DNA of 64,000 nucleotides from an uncultured bacterium (GTDB lineage: Bacteria > Cyanobacteriota > Vampirovibrionia > Gastranaerophilales > Gastranaerophilaceae), in assembly GCA_902792085.1 (NCBI GenBank), contig CADAYE010000001.1, positions 124,001 to 188,000 on the forward strand. The letters are read 5' to 3'. Every line of letters begins with the position of its first letter. Position 1 is the first letter of the stretch. A program made the translations under genes and the position numbers. A model generated the notes under the pieces. That model was given only the letters and a program-made list of their open reading frames with translations. It was not told the origin of the DNA and did not search any database. Of the stretch, positions 61,608-64,000 are shown piece after piece.

Positions 61608-61672
61608 CCATCTCCCTTGGGGGAGAGAAATTTTTATTAATGAACATAGTAAATTTAGAAAAATGAGAGAGA
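61608..61672 (+). repeat. Degenerate third copy of the ~185-bp repeat family
   Basis: 'ctcccttgggggagagaaattttt..tgaacatagtaaatttagaaaaatgagagag' resembles the middle of 32383-32460 with substitutions. Confidence 0.4.
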
Positions 61673-61689
61673 GTTGTGTATTTAGCCTG

Positions 61690-61920
61690 TTATAATCCCT
61701 TAAAAATGTCCGAACACTTTACTTTCAACATCCCCAAAATAGGGAATAAATGCCTTTCTAATAAAACCCCATAAGCCTTTCCGTTTTCAATTTTATAAAG
61801 ATACGATTTACAAATACCTGTTTTTTGCGATAATTGAGCCACAGTAATATTTCTCTCTTTTCTTGCATTCCTGATTCTATTGCCAAGTGTTTTGAAAAGT
61901 CTTTCGTCTTTTTCGTTCGT
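61690..61920 (-). CDS. XRE-type HTH protein with ACG as first codon
   Basis: 76 codons plus TAA in one frame: LGNRIRNARKERNITVAQLSQ-x-TGICKSYLYKIENGKA is an XRE HTH, ending ILGMLKVKCSDIFKGL like the 57555 protein. The frame is closed upstream by TAA; the only codon with proper SD spacing (AAGGAG, 5 nt) is ACG 61918-61920, and no ATG, GTG or TTG occurs before codon ~24. So either an ACG start is used or the start has mutated. Divergent from the 62048 HTH gene. Confidence 0.6.
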   Translation of the reverse strand, partial: TNEKDERLFKTLGNRIRNARKERNITVAQLSQKTGICKSYLYKIENGKAYGVLLERHLFPILGMLKVKCSDIFKGL

Positions 61921-61951
61921 GTTTTCTCCTTATTATTTTATTTCATTAATA

Positions 61952-61963
61952 TGTCGAGCGACA
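61952..61963. promoter_or_regulatory. Palindromic operator candidate between divergent HTH genes
   Basis: TGTCG-ag-CGACA in the 127-bp region between two divergent HTH genes, with a further GATATC just after. A natural repressor site. Confidence 0.4.
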
Positions 61964-62047
61964 CGATATCATGTCTATATTTTATGTATTTGTTTCATAT
62001 TTGTCAATAATGCTACAATTTTGTGTCATAAGAAATGGGAGTGAAAT

Positions 62048-62254
62048 ATGTCATCAAAAGAAACAATAAAAATTTTGTTATACAAAAGGGGTATGACAAT
62101 CACAAAACTTGCACAAATACTAACAGAAACTACAGGACATAAATATACAAGACAAAGTATTTCAAATAAATTAGCGAGAAACTCTATAAGATATAATGAA
62201 ATGGAAATTATTGCAAAAATTCTCAATTATAAAATTGAATTTGTAGATTTATAA
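62048..62254 (+). CDS. Small HTH DNA-binding protein, paralogue of 4502-4720
   Basis: 68 residues. Same build as the 4502 gene: (K)ILLYKRGMTITKLAQIL, KYTRQSISNKLARNSIRYNEMEIIAKILNYKIEF. Compact XRE/SinR-like HTH without another domain. SD GGGAGTGAAAT before ATG. It lies between an operator candidate and the toxin-antitoxin-like locus and may regulate one or both (inference). Confidence 0.7.
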   Translation: MSSKETIKILLYKRGMTITKLAQILTETTGHKYTRQSISNKLARNSIRYNEMEIIAKILNYKIEFVDL

Positions 62255-62346
62255 AAATCTTTGAAAATTTAATAAAGCAGGGTAACTAAAACCTCCGACA
62301 CACAACGACCTGTAAAGTTGCAAAAGGTGAAAAGGAGGTGATGGCA

Positions 62347-62421
62347 TTGAACAATATAACAATAAAAGAAGCCCTAACACTCATAGGACTTCTTTTACAA
62401 ATTGTATCTGTGTTATTGTAG
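62347..62421 (+). CDS. 24-aa hydrophobic peptide, candidate type I toxin (Hol_Tox-like)
   Basis: MNNITIKEALTLIGLLLQ then IVSVLL: a polar N-terminus and one membrane helix, similar in pattern to holin-like toxins (xALxLxxxLxxxxxxLL). The SD AAGGAGGTG (62332-62340) is a perfect anti-SD match 6-7 nt before TTG 62347. The in-frame ATG at 62341 (26 aa) abuts the SD, so I favour TTG. Such peptides depolarise the membrane. Confidence 0.55.
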   Translation: MNNITIKEALTLIGLLLQIVSVLL

Positions 62422-62466
62422 TTGCATAGTCGGTTAAACTTTCGCGGAGTTTGACCGACTCCCTGC
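62360..62466 (-). ncRNA. Antisense RNA candidate, antitoxin of the type I locus
   Basis: Minus-strand unit of ~105 nt: near-consensus promoter at 62473-62501, predicted start ~62466, and a terminator hairpin at 62364-62397 (AAAGAAGTCCT/AGGGCTTCTTT, with one G-U) followed by TTTTATTGTT. It covers the toxin terminator and the 3' half of the peptide frame. Confidence 0.55.
62364..62397 (-). terminator. Terminator of the antisense RNA
   Basis: On the minus strand AAAGAAGTCCT - 9 nt - AGGGCTTCTTTTATTGTT. Confidence 0.6.
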
Positions 62467-62474
62467 TTTTTTAT
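62428..62474 (+). terminator. Terminator of toxin mRNA
   Basis: AGTCGGTtAAACT - loop - AGTTTgACCGACT, then CCCTGCTTTTTTATT. Confidence 0.8.
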
Positions 62475-62501
62475 TATAAACTATTATTATACGAATTTCA
62501 A
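62473..62501 (-). promoter_or_regulatory. Antisense promoter
   Basis: TTGAAA (62496-62501), exactly 17 nt, TATAAT (62473-62478), reading towards the toxin gene. Confidence 0.65.
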
Positions 62502-62522
62502 GTGCGATAAAAGGAAAATAAA

Positions 62523-62990
62523 ATGTTAGTAAAAATATATACGGACGGAGCATGTTCGGGAAACCCCGGCAAAGGGGGATACGGAACAATTTTAATGGCG
62601 CAGGATGAAGCGGGAAATATTCATAAAAAAGAACTCACACAAGGGTTTAAAAACACTACAAACAACAGGATGGAACTTCTTGCCGCTATTGTAGGACTTG
62701 AAGCGCTTAAAAAACCATGTGATGTTGAACTCACATCAGATTCAAAATATCTTGTAGATGCGTTTAATCAAAAATGGATTGACGGATGGATTAAAAAAGG
62801 CTGGAAAAATTCTCAAAAAGAACCGGTCAAGAACCGTGATTTGTGGGAACGGTTATTAAAAGCAAAAGAACCTCACAATGTCAAATTTATTTGGATAAAA
62901 GGACATGCCGGTCATGAATTTAACGAGCGTTGCGACCGTATGGCTGTTGAATCAGCAAACAGCGGCAATTTGCTTGAAGATAAATTTTAA
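62523..62990 (+). CDS. rnhA: Ribonuclease HI
   Basis: 155 residues, usual length. Catalytic residues: Asp8 (YTDGACSGNPG), Glu51 (NRMELLAAI), Asp73 (TSDSKYL) and the last Asp in NERCDRMAV; HAGHEFNE and WIKKGWKNSQKEPVKNRDLW are typical. Degrades RNA in RNA-DNA hybrids. SD AAAGGAAA ('aaaaggaaaataaa') before ATG. Its 3' end overlaps the convergent thioredoxin-like gene by 4 nt. Confidence 0.96.
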   Translation: MLVKIYTDGACSGNPGKGGYGTILMAQDEAGNIHKKELTQGFKNTTNNRMELLAAIVGLEALKKPCDVELTSDSKYLVDAFNQKWIDGWIKKGWKNSQKEPVKNRDLWERLLKAKEPHNVKFIWIKGHAGHEFNERCDRMAVESANSGNLLEDKF

Positions 62991-63289
62991 ACATATTTCA
63001 TCAATACATTAAGCAATTCACTTTTTTTGTGAAATCCGGAGAATTTTGCAATTTTTTTACCGTCTTTAAATAAAATAAAAGTCGGATAACCGTCTATTTG
63101 ATATTTGCTTACAATATTTGGACTTTCATCACCATCAACAATACCGATTCTTATATCAGAATTTTCAAATTCTTGAAGTTCAATTCTTTGTTTCATGCAA
63201 TAAGTACACCAAGTTGCATAAAATTCTATGAGTTTCAAGCCTGATTCTATTTCATTGTCAAAATTTTGTTCATTTAATTCAATAATCAT
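62987..63289 (-). CDS. Thioredoxin-like protein
   Basis: 100 residues. Active site FYATWCTYCMKQR, with CxxC = CTYC instead of the usual CGPC; then VDGDESPNIVSKYQIDGYPTFILFKDGKK (cis-Pro in GYPT) and FSGFHKKSEL. No signal peptide, so cytoplasmic. Altered dipeptide between the cysteines implies a shifted redox potential. ATG 63289 with GAGG upstream; GTG 63295 adds two residues. Confidence 0.88.
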   Translation of the reverse strand: MIIELNEQNFDNEIESGLKLIEFYATWCTYCMKQRIELQEFENSDIRIGIVDGDESPNIVSKYQIDGYPTFILFKDGKKIAKFSGFHKKSELLNVLMKYV

Positions 63290-63295
63290 AAACAC

Positions 63296-63608
63296 CTCAT
63301 ATAAACATTATACATGTTATTACAGTTAACAAACTTGCTCTACAGGACCCTCCAGTTAGGGGTATTTTAGGATACAAAAGAGACTTCTTGTTTACTTTTA
63401 ATCAGCCAAGAAATAAATGCATTGCCTTCATCTGAAAGGTTTAGCAGAGGGCGCAGATTTTTGAGCATAGCGAATTATATCTGCGAGTGAGGTTTGAATT
63501 AATATAACCGTCCCTAAAGATAATATTGTTTATGTATACATTTTTATCTTTTTAAGTTATAATTTTAACGGTAATAAACAGTTTTATTTTTGGAAAGGTT
63601 ATATATTT
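63296..63608. other. Intergenic region before ftsH
   Basis: No gene seen. A GC-richer stretch at ~63440-63495 folds around CGCAGAT (63452-63458) / ATCTGCG (63479-63485), similar in style to the tRNA-end modules but without a tRNA end. The final ~100 nt are AT-rich, presumably with the ftsH promoter, which I could not pin down. Confidence 0.4.
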
Positions 63609-64000
63609 ATGAATAAAAGTCAGTCAACGGGGTTATATGTGATACTTGCGATTATTGTTGCGGTGTTTTTATCAACAATTTTTATGACAGGACCTGTTAC
63701 AAACACATCAGAAATATCTTATACAAAATTTTTATCAATGCTTGAAAATAAAGAGTTTTCCCGTATTGAAAAATATGATGATATGATTATTGCAGTCCCG
63801 ATTGCTCAGCCAAAACAGGCAGAAAAATCAAAAGAAGATGCGATTAATTCTCCTTTTTTATTGCCTGACAATACAAACGGACAGGCTCCGTTGTTTCAGT
63901 ATAAAGTTCAAATTCCTTCAAAAGACGAAACGCTTATGGATAAGTTGAACGCATCAGGCGCTGATATTACTGTCAAAAAGGCGCAGGAATCAGGGCAGTT
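63609..64000 (+). CDS. ftsH: FtsH membrane-bound AAA+ protease (5' part)
   Basis: 130 residues are visible and the frame runs off the window. N-terminal membrane helix (GLYVILAIIVAVFLSTIFMTG, residues 8-28), then the FtsH extracytoplasmic domain (EISYTKFLSMLENKEFSRIE, VQIPSKDETLMDKLNASGADI). A Pro/Gln/Asn-rich insert (~60-95) in that domain is longer than in E. coli. ATP-dependent quality control of membrane proteins. SD GGAAAGG before ATG. The AAA and protease domains lie beyond the window. Confidence 0.85.
   Translation, partial: MNKSQSTGLYVILAIIVAVFLSTIFMTGPVTNTSEISYTKFLSMLENKEFSRIEKYDDMIIAVPIAQPKQAEKSKEDAINSPFLLPDNTNGQAPLFQYKVQIPSKDETLMDKLNASGADITVKKAQESGQ

Larger units (their letters stand above)
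62274..62474 (+). other. Candidate type I toxin mRNA with 5'-3' pairing
   Basis: AAAGCAGGG (62274-62282) is complementary to CCCTGCTTT (62461-62469). Between them lie ACCTCC (62291-62296), complementary to GGAGGT of the SD (62334-62339), the hydrophobic frame, and the terminator AGTCGGT..ACCGACT (62428-62460) with a T-tract. Long end-to-end pairing and a masked SD are hallmarks of type I toxin mRNAs. Confidence 0.6.

Overview
The window reads as one chromosomal segment of an AT-rich, anaerobic, non-photosynthetic relative of the Cyanobacteria. Gastranaerophilales / 'Melainabacteria' is my inference, not proven here. It rests on an LdpA-type iron-sulfur protein (a family otherwise known from cyanobacteria), on lineage-flavoured proteins of unknown function that share short N-terminal tags, and on oxygen-detoxifying enzymes of anaerobes (flavodiiron protein, ferritin). 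TGA is used as a stop, so the code is the standard bacterial one.

Layout. 1-5.3 kb: end of a large secreted-type protein, an SF1 helicase-nuclease fusion and small accessory genes. 5.4-8.9 kb: a four-gene minus-strand operon (class III aminotransferase, alpha/beta hydrolase, membrane protein, ferredoxin-nitroreductase). 8.9-16.8 kb: repeats, a gene fragment, a three-gene operon with a degenerate M48-like protein, tRNA-Ser, a DUF4127 protein, an MntP-like transporter, RlmH and MscS. 16.8-25.2 kb: lytic transglycosylase, UbiE/MenG, a structured intergenic region, HPF, ferritin, flavodiiron protein and RecA. 25.3-38.7 kb: a tagged surface-type protein, a divergent 4-alpha-glucanotransferase, a NadE that lacks its glutaminase cysteine, a repeat/LysM protein, gcvT-gcvH-gcvPA without gcvPB, an LdpA-like protein, a PBP-A-like serine hydrolase and a PAP2 phosphatase. 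38.9-42.3 kb: DnaB and a 620-aa protein of unknown family. 42.4-56.6 kb: a minus-strand Wzx/Wzy-type exopolysaccharide or capsule cluster. 56.6-64 kb: tRNA-Glu with tandem tRNA-end modules, three metzincin proteases, a UvrD-type helicase, several small HTH genes, a candidate type I toxin-antitoxin locus, RNase HI, a thioredoxin and the start of ftsH.

The most unusual signals are three. (1) At 62.27-62.50 kb a tiny hydrophobic peptide gene has a sequestered Shine-Dalgarno, 5'-3' mRNA end pairing, and a convergent antisense transcription unit with its own near-consensus promoter and terminator, as in type I toxin-antitoxin systems. (2) At tRNA-Glu and tRNA-Ser the exact stretch from T-loop to position 73 is repeated at 190-196 bp intervals, each copy next to a terminator hairpin and a structured GC-rich insert; these look like miniature elements integrated at tRNA 3' ends. 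(3) Several genes carry a -10 box exactly 6 nt before the ATG and no Shine-Dalgarno, suggesting leaderless mRNAs.

All calls come from reading the sequence; no database search was run.
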